Assembly: GCF_015354055.1 (NCBI RefSeq)
Contig: NZ_JACHTM010000002.1
Span: forward strand, 682,001-746,000
DNA: 64,000 nucleotides
Direction of reading: 5' to 3'
From: Thermaurantiacus tibetensis
GTDB taxonomy: Bacteria > Pseudomonadota > Alphaproteobacteria > Sphingomonadales > Sphingomonadaceae
The notes below the pieces were generated by a model. That model was not told where the DNA came from, did no database searches, and saw only the letters and a list, made by a program, of their open reading frames with translations. A program made the translations under genes and the position numbers. This document shows, one piece after another, positions 46,653-56,500 of this stretch (positions are counted from its first letter, which is position 1; each line of letters begins with the position of its first letter).

Positions 46653-47020
46653 TGCTCGCGCTTGCCGCCCTCCTTGCCGCCACGGCCGATCTCGCCGAGC
46701 TTCCGCCGCAGCCCTTCCCCCCCGGCTCGGGCTGCGCCATCGTGCTGTGGACGCGGGGCGAGCCGCCGCGGCGCATCGCCATGCTGGCCGAGGCCCGGCA
46801 GACGCTCCGCCTCGTGCTTGACGGCCGCGAGACCGAGCTCCCGCGCCTTCCCGAGCCCGGCGCCTACGGCAGCGCCGCCGTCCGCGTCACCCTCGACATC
46901 AGCCTCGAGCCCGCGCCCGGCCTGCCGGCGGCCAACGTCGCCTCCGGCGTGCTCCGCCTCGAGCGCCCGGGTGCCGACGAGCTCGCCATCGCGGTCGCCG
47001 GCCTCAGGGCCTGCCGCTAG
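46652..47020 (+). CDS. Exported hypothetical protein in the gspN position
   Basis: This 122-residue protein ends the secretion operon and shares one base with the gspL stop. It has a short hydrophobic N terminus (MLALAALLAATADLAEL) that may be a signal peptide, then a beta-rich core (GCAIVLWTRGEPPRRIAMLAEARQTLRLVLDGRETELPRL, AAVRVTLDISLEPAPGLPAANVASGVLRLERPGADELAIAVAGLRACR) with one Cys at each end that could pair. It is far shorter than GspN. It could be a secretion accessory or pilotin-like factor; I do not recognise the family. Its 3' end overlaps the convergent ligase by 4 bases. Confidence 0.7.
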   Translation: MLALAALLAATADLAELPPQPFPPGSGCAIVLWTRGEPPRRIAMLAEARQTLRLVLDGRETELPRLPEPGAYGSAAVRVTLDISLEPAPGLPAANVASGVLRLERPGADELAIAVAGLRACR

Positions 47021-48549
47021 CCGGTCCCGCGCGCGAGCATCTCCCGGAGCTCCCGCTTCAGCACCTTGCCGATCGCGCTCCGCGGCAGCGCCTCCACCAG
47101 CCGCACGGCAGAGAGCCGCTGCACCTTGCCAAGCCGCGCGTTGGCAAAGGCGCGAATCGCCTCGGCATCCGCTTCCGCCCCGGCGCGCGGCACCACGAAG
47201 CCCACCGGCGTCTCGCCCCATTCGGCCGAGGGCGCGCCCACCACCGCCGCCTCCTCCACGTCCGGGTGGGCAGCGAGCGCCGCCTCGAGGTCGGCGGGGT
47301 AGACGTTGAACCCGCCCGAGATGATCATGTCCTTGCTGCGCCCCACGATCTCGAGGAAACCGTCGGCGTCGAACCGGCCGAGGTCGCCGGTCCGGATGAA
47401 GATCCGCCCGTCCGGGTGGCGCCACTGGGTCGCAGCCGTCGCCTCGGGCCGGTTGGCATAGCCCAGCATGGTCGCCGGCGAGTGGCCGACGATCTCGCCC
47501 ACCTCGCCCACCGGCACCGGCGCCCCGTCCTCGCCAATGAGCAGGATCTCGTGGCCCGGAATGGGGTGGCCCACGGTGTGGAGCTTGTCCGGGTGGTCGT
47601 GCGCCACCAGCACGGTGCCGCCGCCGCCCTCGGTCATGCCGTAATATTCGATGAGCCCGCCCGGAAAGCGGTCGAGCACCTCGCGCTTCAGCGCCGCATC
47701 GAACGGCGCCGAGGTCGCGAACTTGGTCTTCAGCGCCGAGAGGTCGAACCGGTCGAAGTCCGGGTGGGCGAGCAGCCGCCGGTACTGCACCGGCACCAGC
47801 ATGGTGTGGGTGGCCCGCGTCCGCTCGGCAAGCTTGAGCCATTCGCCTGCGTCGAACTTCGGCATCAGCACGAGGTGCCCGCCCCAGGCGAGCGTCGGCA
47901 GCGCCGCAACCAGCGTCGTGTTCGAGTAGAGCGGCGTCGAGAGCAGCGTCACCGCGCTCGCGTCATAGCCCGCCGCCCGCCCGCCCACCAGGTGCGCGAA
48001 GCGCATGGCGTGGCTGTGGACGATCCCCTTCGGCACCCCGGTCGTGCCGGAGGAGTAGATGATGTTGAACGGCAGCGCCTGCCACGCGGCCGCATCGAGC
48101 TCCGGCACGGGCGCCTCGGCCGGCGCATCGCCAAGGAAGCCGTCGAGCGCGTCCAGGGCCACCTGCCGCACCGCCACCTCCGCGCCCGCCAGCATCCCGG
48201 CGCCTGCGGCATCGCGGAACAGCAGCCGCGCGCCCGAGTCCGCCACCATGGCCTGAAGCTGCTCCGCGGTCGCCGAGGTCGGCAGCGGCGCCACCGCCAC
48301 GCCGCGCATGAGCGCCCCCAGCCACAGCGCCACGTGCGCATGGCTGCTCCCGGCAAGCGTCGCCACTGCGTCGCCCGGCATGAGCCCCTCGCGCGCGAGC
48401 GCGGAGGCCACCCGCGCCGCGTGCGCTGCAAGCCGCCCCCAGCTCCAGGTTGCCTCGCCCACCGTCAGCGCCGGCGCCTCGGCCCGGTCGCGGCCGTGCG
48501 CTGCCACCAGCGCCCCCATCGGCACGAAGGGCAGGTCGCGCGCGCTCAT
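47017..48549 (-). CDS. AMP-dependent acyl-CoA synthetase of a catabolic operon
   Basis: This 510-residue ANL ligase has NIIYSSGTTGVPKGIVHSHAMR near 175, STPLYSNTTLVAALPTLAWGGHLVLMPKFDAGEW, IEYYGMTEGGGGTVLVAHD, GRIFIRTGDLGRFDADGFLEIVGRSKDMIISGGFNVYPADLE, and the terminal catalytic Lys in PRSAIGKVLKRELREML. It differs clearly from the ligase at 34749. It is the last of four overlapping genes (thiolase, crotonase, hydrolase, ligase), which points to activation and breakdown of a branched, cyclic or aromatic acid; the substrate is unknown. Confidence 0.92.
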   Translation of the reverse strand: MSARDLPFVPMGALVAAHGRDRAEAPALTVGEATWSWGRLAAHAARVASALAREGLMPGDAVATLAGSSHAHVALWLGALMRGVAVAPLPTSATAEQLQAMVADSGARLLFRDAAGAGMLAGAEVAVRQVALDALDGFLGDAPAEAPVPELDAAAWQALPFNIIYSSGTTGVPKGIVHSHAMRFAHLVGGRAAGYDASAVTLLSTPLYSNTTLVAALPTLAWGGHLVLMPKFDAGEWLKLAERTRATHTMLVPVQYRRLLAHPDFDRFDLSALKTKFATSAPFDAALKREVLDRFPGGLIEYYGMTEGGGGTVLVAHDHPDKLHTVGHPIPGHEILLIGEDGAPVPVGEVGEIVGHSPATMLGYANRPEATAATQWRHPDGRIFIRTGDLGRFDADGFLEIVGRSKDMIISGGFNVYPADLEAALAAHPDVEEAAVVGAPSAEWGETPVGFVVPRAGAEADAEAIRAFANARLGKVQRLSAVRLVEALPRSAIGKVLKRELREMLARGTG

Positions 48550-49535
48550 GCGAGCAGCGCCCGCAGCGCCGCGACGAGCGCCAGCGGCTGGTCCGCCATC
48601 ACATGGTGGTGCGCCTCCGGGATCGGAACGAAGCGCGTGCCCGCGGGCGCGAGCGCCCGCACGCCTGCCACCACGCCTGCCCCCACGAGCAGCGACTGCT
48701 CGCCCCACACATAGTCGAGCGGCGCCCTCGCGCCGGCGAGCCACCGGTTGGCGTCGCCAAAGGCGAAATGCTCCCAGAGGAAGGGGTCGAACTTCCAGGT
48801 CCAGCCGCCCTCCACGGCCTTGAGCGAGGTCCGGGCGATGAAGTCGGCGATGTAGAGGTTGGGCGAAGGCTGCACCGGCGCCCAGCGGAAGCGCGCAAGC
48901 GCAGACGCAAGGTCCGGGTAGACCCGGTGCGGCCGCGCCGGCCCGCGCGGCGGCCGCCGGTCCCCCAGCAGCCCGAACGGCGTGTCGATGATGATCGCGC
49001 GCGCCACCCGGTCGGCATGGTGCGCGGCGAGCGCTGCGGCCGGCACCCCGCCGAAACTGTGCCCGGCCACCGCGAACCGCTCGCCAAGCCCCGCCGCCTC
49101 GGCCGCCGCGAGCGCCTCGGCCAGGAACAGCCCGGTCGTGTAGCGCGCCCGGTGGTCCGAGTTCCCCATGCCCGACCAGGAGAGCGCCGCCACCCGCAGG
49201 CCCCCCGCCGCGAGGAGCGGCGCGGTGAAGCGCCACCAGTCGGCGTTCGCGCCGTTGCCGTGGAGCAGGAGGAGCCCGGGCCGGCCCTCCTCGCCCCAGG
49301 CCAGCCACTCCACCTCCGCCCCCTCCACCATCACCCGCGCGCGCACGTGGGGGGCGGCCACCGCCGCTTCGAACCAGGCCGGCGCCGGCGGCTTCGCGCC
49401 GCCGAGCCCGGCCAGCGGCGCGTTCAGCGCCGGGTCGCCGGCTGCCGGCCGGAACGGCTCGTCGGTCGCGCTGAGGTCCGGTGCGTCCGCTCTCCCCCCT
49501 TCCTCCGCCACGCCCGAGGCGCGCGCCTCAGGCAT
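48546..49535 (-). CDS. Alpha/beta hydrolase
   Basis: This 329-residue hydrolase has the strand and oxyanion region LLLLHGNGANADWWRFTAPLLA, the nucleophile elbow GHSFGGVPA (Ser near 160), and a C-terminal His in IPEAHHHVMADQPL; the acid is probably Asp in APLDYVWGEQSLL. The first 60 residues are a variable Ala/Pro extension. It overlaps the crotonase by 8 bases and the ligase by 4. It may release the acid that the ligase then activates, or act on a thioester; this is inferred from neighbours. Confidence 0.9.
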   Translation of the reverse strand: MPEARASGVAEEGGRADAPDLSATDEPFRPAAGDPALNAPLAGLGGAKPPAPAWFEAAVAAPHVRARVMVEGAEVEWLAWGEEGRPGLLLLHGNGANADWWRFTAPLLAAGGLRVAALSWSGMGNSDHRARYTTGLFLAEALAAAEAAGLGERFAVAGHSFGGVPAAALAAHHADRVARAIIIDTPFGLLGDRRPPRGPARPHRVYPDLASALARFRWAPVQPSPNLYIADFIARTSLKAVEGGWTWKFDPFLWEHFAFGDANRWLAGARAPLDYVWGEQSLLVGAGVVAGVRALAPAGTRFVPIPEAHHHVMADQPLALVAALRALLA

Positions 49536-50445
49536 AGGGCCGCTCCTCCCACCAGGGGAAGAAGTCCGGCATGTCGGCCGAGACCCGGTCGGGGAACAGC
49601 GGCGGCCGCTTCTCGAGGAAGCTCATCACCCCCTCCCGGGCATCCGCCTGCCGCCCGCGAGCCCAGATGGCGCGGCTGTCCACCCGGTGCGCCTCCATCG
49701 GGTGGTCGGCGCCCAGCATCCGCCACAGCATCGCCCGGGTCAGCGCAACCGAGACGGGGGCGGCATTGTCGGCGATCTCGCGTGCCAGCGCCCGCGCTGC
49801 CGGCAGAAGCGCGTCCGGCGCATGGACCGAGCGCACGAGGCCACCGGCGCGCGCTTCCTCCGCACCGAAGATCCGGCCTGTCGCGCACCACTCCATCGCC
49901 TGCGAGATGCCGACGATCCGCGGCAGGAACCAGCTCGAACAGGCCTCGGGCACGATCCCGCGCCGGGCGAAGACGAAGCCGAACCGCGCGTCGGCAGACG
50001 CAAGCCGGATGTCCATGGGGAGCTGCATCGTCACCCCCACGCCGACGGCCGGCCCGTTCACCGCTGCGATCACCGGCTTCAGGCTCTCGAAGATCCGCAA
50101 GGTCACCCGCCCGCCGCCGTCGCGCACCGCCTCGTGGGCATAGTCGGTCGTGCCATCGGGCCTGACCGGGCCCGCCGCCCCCGCCCGCGTCGAGAGCGCA
50201 TCGTCGCGCGCGGCATAGTCGAAGGTCCTGGCCCCTGCCGAAAGGTCGGCCCCGGCGCAGAAGGCCCGCCCGGCCCCCGTCACGATCACGCACCGCACGT
50301 CGTCCCGCGCATCCGTCTCGTCGAAGGCGGCGATCATCTCGTGCATCATGCGGCCCGTGAAGGCGTTGAGCTTCTCCGGGCGGTTGAGCGTCAGCGTCGC
50401 GATGCCGTCGTCCACCTCGAGGCGGATCTCCTCGAACGCGCCCAC
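49528..50445 (-). CDS. Enoyl-CoA hydratase/isomerase (crotonase) family protein
   Basis: This 305-residue protein has the crotonase oxyanion motifs GAGRAFCAGADLSAG near 57-71 and NGPAVGVGVTMQLPMDIRLASADARFGFVFARRGIVPEACSSWFLPRIVG. The second active-site region carries Glu in PEACSS. The C-terminal trimerisation segment has SFLEKRPPLFPDRV. Length exceeds the usual 260 because of an insert after residue 75 and a longer tail. The start is GTG, one base after the thiolase stop. A hydratase step in beta-oxidation is likely. Confidence 0.93.
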   Translation of the reverse strand: MGAFEEIRLEVDDGIATLTLNRPEKLNAFTGRMMHEMIAAFDETDARDDVRCVIVTGAGRAFCAGADLSAGARTFDYAARDDALSTRAGAAGPVRPDGTTDYAHEAVRDGGGRVTLRIFESLKPVIAAVNGPAVGVGVTMQLPMDIRLASADARFGFVFARRGIVPEACSSWFLPRIVGISQAMEWCATGRIFGAEEARAGGLVRSVHAPDALLPAARALAREIADNAAPVSVALTRAMLWRMLGADHPMEAHRVDSRAIWARGRQADAREGVMSFLEKRPPLFPDRVSADMPDFFPWWEERPYA

Positions 50446-50446
50446 C

Positions 50447-51613
50447 TCAGAGCGCCTCGACGATCGTCACGTTGGCAAGCCCGCCGCCCTCGCACATGGT
50501 CTGCAGGCCCCAGCGCTTGCCCCGCGCCCGGAGCGCGTGGACGAGCGTTGCCATGAGCTTGGTGCCGGAGGCACCGAGCGGGTGGCCGAGCGCGATCGCC
50601 CCCCCGTTCACGTTGAGCTTCGCAGGATCAGCGCCGGTCTCCTTCAGCCACGCCATGGGCACGCTCGCGAAGGCCTCGTTCACTTCGAAGAGGTCGATGT
50701 CGTCGATCGTCATGCCCGCCTTCGCGAGCGCCCGCTTCGTCGCATTGATCGGCGCCTCCAGCATGATGACCGGGTCCTCGCCGATCACCGTCATCTGGTG
50801 CACCCTGGCAATCGGCTCGAGCCCCAGCTTCTTCAGGCCCGCCGCGTTCGCCACGATGACGCCGCTCGCCCCGTCGCAGATCTGCGACGAGGTCGCAGCC
50901 GTCAGCCGCCCGTCTTCGGAGAGGAGCTTGACCGCCTTCGTCGCCTCGAGCGTCGCGTCGAAGCGGATCCCCTCGTCCACCCGATGCTCCACCGGGTTCC
51001 CCTCGGCGTCCACGCCCTCGACGGCCACGATCTCGGCGTCGAACGCGCGCGACCGCGCGGCGGCCGCCGCCTTCTGCTGCGAGCCGAAGCCGAACGCGTC
51101 GAGCGCGTCCTTCGAAAGATCATATTTCCGGGCGATCATCTCGGCACCGGTGAACTGGCTGAACTGGATCCCGGGGTAGCGCCGCTCCATCGCCGGGCTC
51201 TTGTAGCTGCCTGCGCCGGCGTCGCGCGCCAGCTTGAAGGGAAGCCCCATGGGCACCCGCGTCATGCTCTCGACCCCGGCGGCAATCACCACGTCCATCG
51301 CGCCTGCCATCACGGTCGCCGCGGCAAAGTGCAGCGCCTGCTGCGAGCTCCCGCACTGCCGGTCGACCGTCGTTCCCGGCACGCTCTCCGGCAGCTTCGA
51401 GGCGAGCACGGCGTTCCTGGCCACGTTGGTCGACTGCTGGCCGAACTGGCCCACACAGCCCATCACCACGTCCTCGAAGATCGCCGGGTCAAGCTCGCCG
51501 ACGAGATCGTCAAGCACCTGCGCGGCAAGGTCCGCCGGGTGCCATTCGCGGAGCCTGCCGCCCTTGCGGCCGCCCGCCGTCCGCCGCGCCTTCACGATAT
51601 AGGCCTCGCCCAT
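50447..51613 (-). CDS. Acetyl-CoA C-acyltransferase (thiolase)
   Basis: This 388-residue enzyme performs the last step of beta-oxidation. The acyl-enzyme Cys is in TTVDRQCGSSQQALHFAA near 87, the conserved NEAFASVPMAWL, the His in NGGAIALGHPLGASGTKL, and the second Cys in TMCEGGGLANVTIVEAL. The ATG at 51613 has GGAGG five bases upstream and is preferred to a GTG two codons earlier. It is the first gene of the four-gene operon, divergent from nadE by 128 bases. Confidence 0.95.
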   Translation of the reverse strand: MGEAYIVKARRTAGGRKGGRLREWHPADLAAQVLDDLVGELDPAIFEDVVMGCVGQFGQQSTNVARNAVLASKLPESVPGTTVDRQCGSSQQALHFAAATVMAGAMDVVIAAGVESMTRVPMGLPFKLARDAGAGSYKSPAMERRYPGIQFSQFTGAEMIARKYDLSKDALDAFGFGSQQKAAAAARSRAFDAEIVAVEGVDAEGNPVEHRVDEGIRFDATLEATKAVKLLSEDGRLTAATSSQICDGASGVIVANAAGLKKLGLEPIARVHQMTVIGEDPVIMLEAPINATKRALAKAGMTIDDIDLFEVNEAFASVPMAWLKETGADPAKLNVNGGAIALGHPLGASGTKLMATLVHALRARGKRWGLQTMCEGGGLANVTIVEAL

Positions 51614-51741
51614 CGCCACCTCCGTCGCTTCGTCCCCTGGGTCGCGGCTCCTCCATGCGCCGCCCGCCGCCTCCCCTCAATCCCCCCGCTTTTGCCAAGG
51701 GCCGGCTTTCCCCGCCGCCGCCCATGGCCTAGGCAGCCGCC

Positions 51742-53382
51742 ATGGCCCGCCTCCGCATCGCCGCCTTCCAGATGAACCCGGTCATGGGCGACCTCACCGG
51801 CAATGCCGATGCCATCCTCGCCGCCCGCGCCCAGGCCGGAGACTGCGACCTCCTCGTCACGCCCGAGCTCTCCCTCGTCGGCTACCCGCCCGAAGACCTC
51901 GTCATGAAGCCCGCCCTCGTCGAGGCCGCCGAAGCCGAGCTCCAGCGCCTCGCCGCCGCCACGGCCAGCGCCGGCCCGGGCCTCCTCGTCGGCACGCCCC
52001 ACCGCACCCCCCAGGGCCTCCACAACGGCTACGCCCTCCTCGAGGCAGGCCGCGTCGTCGCCGTCTCCACCAAGCACGATCTCCCCAACTACGGCGTCTT
52101 CGACGAAAAGCGCGTGTTCGAGCCCGGCCGCCTGCCCGATCCGGTCCCCTTCCGCGGCGTGAAGCTCGGGCTGCCCATCTGCGAGGACATGTGGACCGCG
52201 CCCGTCGCCCGGCATCTTGCCCGCATGGGCGCCGAGCTCCTCATCGTCCCCAACGGCAGCCCCTACGAGATCGGCAAGGAGGAGCGGCGCCTCGCGCTCG
52301 CCCGCGCCCGCGTGCGCGAGACCGGCCTTGCCCTCCTCTACGTCAACCGCACCGGCGGCCAGGACGAGCTGGTCTTCGACGGCGGCAGCTTCGCCTTGAA
52401 CCCCGATGGCACGGTCATGGCCCGCATGGCCGACTGGGAGGAGGGCCTCGCCCGCCTCGACTGGTCCCGCGAGGAAGGCTTCGCGCCCGCCCCCATCCAT
52501 CTCCCCGACCGCGGCCCCGAGGAAATCTACCACGCCATGCTGGTCGGCTTGCGGGACTATGTCACGCGCAACCGCTTCCCCGGAGTCGTCCTCGGCCTCT
52601 CCGGCGGAATCGACAGCGCGCTCTCGGCGGCCATCGCGGTCGATGCGCTGGGCCCCGCGCGTGTCTGGTGCGTCATGCTCCCCTCGCGCTTCACCAGCCG
52701 CGAGAGCGTGGAAGACGCCGCCGCCTGCGCCCGCCTGCTGGGCGTCCGGCTCGACACCATCGGCATCGAGCCAGGCGTCGCCGCGCTCGGCGCGATGCTC
52801 GCCCCGCACTTCGCCGGCCACCCGCCCGACCTCGCGGAAGAGAACATCCAGTCGCGCCTCAGGATGGTGACGCTGATGGCGCTTTCCAACCGCTTCGGCC
52901 ACATGCTGGTCACCACCGGCAACAAGTCCGAGCTGTCGGTCGGCTACGCCACCCTCTACGGCGACATGGCCGGCGGCTATTCCGTCCTCAAGGACGCCTA
53001 CAAGACGACGGTGTTCCAGCTCGCCCGCTGGCGCAACGCGCACCGCCCCCGCCTCGGCCAGGGCCCGGATGGGCCGGTCATGCCCGAGCGGGTCATCGTG
53101 AAGCCGCCCACCGCCGAGCTCCGCGCGAACCAGCGCGACGAGGATTCGCTCCCCCCCTATGACGTGCTCGATCCCATCCTCGAGGGTCTGGTCGAGGAGG
53201 AGCTCTCGGCCGCCGAGGTCGCCGCCCGCGGCTTCGACCCCGAAACCGTCGCGCGGGTCGAGCGGCTCCTCTATGTTGCCGAGTACAAGCGCCGCCAGGC
53301 GCCTCCGGGCGTGAAGATCGGCCCCCGGAACTTCGGGCGGGACCGGCGCTACCCCATCACCAACGCCTTCCGCACCGGCTAG
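51742..53382 (+). CDS. nadE: Glutamine-dependent NAD+ synthase
   Basis: This 546-residue two-domain enzyme makes NAD from deamido-NAD, ATP and glutamine. The N-terminal glutaminase has the nitrilase triad Glu in VTPELSLVGYP near 43, Lys in VSTKHDLPNYGVFDEKR near 110 and Cys in LPICEDMW near 147. The synthetase domain has the PP-loop LGLSGGIDSALSAAIAVDALG near 287, LVTTGNKSELSVGYATLYGDMAGGYSVLKDAYKT and KPPTAELRANQRDEDSLPPYDVLD. Domain order and length are normal for the glutaminase-fused class. Confidence 0.97.
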   Translation: MARLRIAAFQMNPVMGDLTGNADAILAARAQAGDCDLLVTPELSLVGYPPEDLVMKPALVEAAEAELQRLAAATASAGPGLLVGTPHRTPQGLHNGYALLEAGRVVAVSTKHDLPNYGVFDEKRVFEPGRLPDPVPFRGVKLGLPICEDMWTAPVARHLARMGAELLIVPNGSPYEIGKEERRLALARARVRETGLALLYVNRTGGQDELVFDGGSFALNPDGTVMARMADWEEGLARLDWSREEGFAPAPIHLPDRGPEEIYHAMLVGLRDYVTRNRFPGVVLGLSGGIDSALSAAIAVDALGPARVWCVMLPSRFTSRESVEDAAACARLLGVRLDTIGIEPGVAALGAMLAPHFAGHPPDLAEENIQSRLRMVTLMALSNRFGHMLVTTGNKSELSVGYATLYGDMAGGYSVLKDAYKTTVFQLARWRNAHRPRLGQGPDGPVMPERVIVKPPTAELRANQRDEDSLPPYDVLDPILEGLVEEELSAAEVAARGFDPETVARVERLLYVAEYKRRQAPPGVKIGPRNFGRDRRYPITNAFRTG

Positions 53383-53433
53383 CCCCCGGGGCCAGCTCCA
53401 CGCCGCCCCCGCCGGCCCGGCGCCTGTCCGGAC

Positions 53434-53488
53434 GCCCCCGTCGCGCCGCCCGCCGCCCCCCGGCCCCCGTCGCGCCGCCCGCCGCCCC
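53434..53488. repeat. 26-bp direct repeat between nadE and the glutamate dehydrogenase gene
   Basis: Two identical 26-bp copies (53434-53459 and 53463-53488, starting GCCCCCGTCGCGCC) lie in the 144-base gap between these convergent genes. The rest of the gap is CCG-rich low-complexity DNA. I see no standard terminator with a U tract, so this stretch may separate the transcripts by structure alone. Confidence 0.8.
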
Positions 53489-53526
53489 GCCGGCCCGCCG
53501 CCCCGCCGCCGCGGTCCGGCCGGGGC

Positions 53527-56500
53527 TCAGTCGCCCGCCAGCACCGCCCGGGCCACGTTGGCGAGGTGCGCCACCATCGCCACGCTCGGCGGCGCGGCGC
53601 GCGCGCTCGCGATCATCCGCCCGAGTTCCTCGGCGGCCGGCCGGTGCGCGGCGAGCCACGCCTCCACCCGGGCCTCCGGGTCGCCTCCGGCCGGAATGAT
53701 CCGCCGCATGAGGTCGAACCGCATGGTCTCGAAGCTCCTGACCACACCGGCCAGCAGCAGCCGCTCCCAGGCATCCTGCGAGACGATCGCGGCCGAGGCG
53801 CCGCGCGCCCAGTCGAGCCCCAGCGCCTCGCCGAGCCGCGTGTAGGCGGTTGCCACCCTGGTCTCGTCGAGCCCGAGGTCGGTCGCCAGCGCCGCGATGC
53901 CGACTGCGCCGGTCAGCGCATGGAGCGTCGCGATCCGCGCCATGATCCGCGGCGGCGTGCCGAGCGCCGCCAGCCGCGCCTTCACCGCCTCCACCTGTGC
54001 GCGCGGCTCGGGGCGGAGCAGCCGGTCGAGCTTCGCCTCGATCCGCCCGAGCGGCGCCTCCAGCCGCTGGACCAGCGCGCTCGGCCGTTCGGCCCCGGTC
54101 CTGACGGCGAGGTCCGCCACCAGCGCGCGCAGCCCCAGCGCCATCTCGCCATAGAGCGCGAGCCTGACCGGCTCGGCGAGCTTCGCCGCGCCGATCTGGT
54201 CCCAGAGCGAATCGAGCGCGAAGAGGTGCCGCGCTGCGACATGGGCTGCGGCCACCCGCGCCGGCTCGACGCCAAGCTCGGCGGCAAGCCCGTGGGCCAG
54301 CGTCAGCCCGCCGCGGTCGACGAGCAGGCTCGCAAGCCGGGTGGCGATGATCTCGCGGCGCAGGGGGTGGCTGCGGATGGCGTCGGCGAAGCGCTCGCGC
54401 ATCGGCGCGGGGAAGGCGGCGAAGAGGTCCGCCTCGACGAGCGGATCGTCCACCACCGGCGCGGCCACCAGCGCCTCCTTCAGGTCCATCTTGGCGTAGG
54501 AGAGCAGCACCGCGAGCTCGGGCCGCGTCAGCCCCCGGCCGGTGCGGCGCCGCTCCTCCACCTCGCGCGCATCGGGGAGATGCTCGAGCGCCGGGTCGAG
54601 CCGGCCGCGCGCCTCGAGTGCTGCCATCAGCCGCAGGTGGGCGGGCAGCGCGCCCGCCGCTCCGGCCTCGGCGATCGAGAGCGCCAGCGTCTGCGCGGCG
54701 TTGTGCGCGAGCACGAGGTGCGCCACCTCGTCCGTCATCGCGTGGAGCAGCCGGTCGCGCGCCTCCCGGTCCAGCCGGCCGGCATCCATCTCCCGCTTCA
54801 GCGCGATCTTGATGTTCACCTCGTTGTCCGAGGTGTCGACTCCGGCCGAATTGTCGATGAAGTCGGTGTTGATCCGCCCGCCCCGGCTGGCGAAGGCGAT
54901 CCGCCCGCGCTGCGTCACTCCAAGGTTGGCTCCCTCGCCCACCACCTTCGCGCGGAGCGCCTCCGCGTCCACCCGGTGGGCGTCGTTCGCCCGGTCGCCC
55001 ACCTCGGCGTTGCTCTCGGCGGCGGCCTTGACGAAGGTGCCGATCCCCCCGAACCAGAGGAGGTCGACCGGCGCCTTCAGGATCGCCGCGATGAGCTCGG
55101 AGGGCGCGAGGGGGCCGGGCTCGATCCCGAGCGCGGCAGCCGCTTCCTTCGAGACCGGAATGGCCTTCTGCGTGCGCGGGAAAACGCCCCCGCCCTTCGA
55201 GAGCTTCGCTGCGTCATAATCCGCCCAGGAGGACCGCGGCAGCCGGAACAGCCGGCGCCGCTCCGCGAAGGCGACGGCCGGGTCGGGGTCGGGGTCGAGG
55301 AAGATGTGGCGGTGGTCGAAGGCCGCCACCAGCTTCAGCGCCTTCGAGAGCAGCATCCCGTTGCCGAACACGTCGCCCGACATGTCGCCCACGCCGGCCA
55401 CCGTCACGGGGTCCTTCTGGACGTCGATGCCCATCTCGGCGAAGTGCCTTGTCACCGAGACCCAGGCGCCGCGGGCGGTGATCCCCATGGCCTTGTGGTC
55501 GTAGCCGGCCGAGCCGCCGCTCGCGAAGGCGTCCATGAGCCAGAAGCCCGCGTCCTCGGCGATCGCGTTGGCAGTGTCGGAGAAGGTCGCGGTGCCCTTG
55601 TCGGCCGCCACCACGAGGTAGGGATCGTCGCCGTCGTGGCGCACCACGTGCGCGGGCGGCACCACCCGGCCTTCCGCGTCGAGGTTGTCGGTCACCGAAA
55701 GGAGCGCGCGGATGAAGACGCGGTAGGCTTCCTCGCCCTCGGCCAGCCAGGCCTCGCGGTTCGCAGGGTCGGGCAGCTGCTTCGGGTAGAAACCGCCCTT
55801 GGCCCCGGTCGGCACGATGACGGCGTTCTTGACCACCTGCGCCTTGACGAGCCCGAGAACCTCGGTGCGGAAGTCGTCGCGCCGGTCCGACCAGCGCAAG
55901 CCCCCGCGGGCGATCCGGCCGCCGCGCAGGTGGATGCCCTCGACCCTCGGCGAATAGACCCAGATCTCCCGCCACGGCCGCGGCTTCGGCAGCCAGGGCA
56001 TCCGTGCGCTGTCCAGCTTGAACGCCAGCGCCTCCGGCCCGCCCGGCAGGAAGGCGTTGGTGCGCAGCATCGCGGCCACGAGATCGCGGAAGAGCGAGAG
56101 GATGCGGTCGTCGTCGATCGCGCTCACGCCTGCCAGCAGCTCGCCGAACCGGGCGTCGGCCGCCGCCTCGGCCTCGGGGTCGGCCCCGGGTCCGAAGCGG
56201 GCGCGGAAGCGGTCGACGAGCGCGCGCGTGAGCCCCGCGTTGCGCTTCAGGACGTCGACGACGGTCGAGATGCCGTAGGAGACCCCGGTCTGCCGGAGAT
56301 AGCGGAACCAGGCGCGGAACCAGTTGGCCTCCTCGGCCGAAAGCCCGACGGCCGGGATGAGGGCGTTGAAGGGGTCGTTCTCCTGGAGCCCCGTCAGCAC
56401 GGCGTCGAGCGCCGGCTCGAGCCGTTCGGCGAAGGCGGGGAAGTCCTCGCCGCGCGGCGCACCCTCCAGCCTGAAGTCGTGGATCCAGCCGATCGCGCCG

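Noticed and set aside
53434-53488. CRISPR-like repeats
   Set aside because: Only two copies with a 3-base gap, no spacers and no cas genes.
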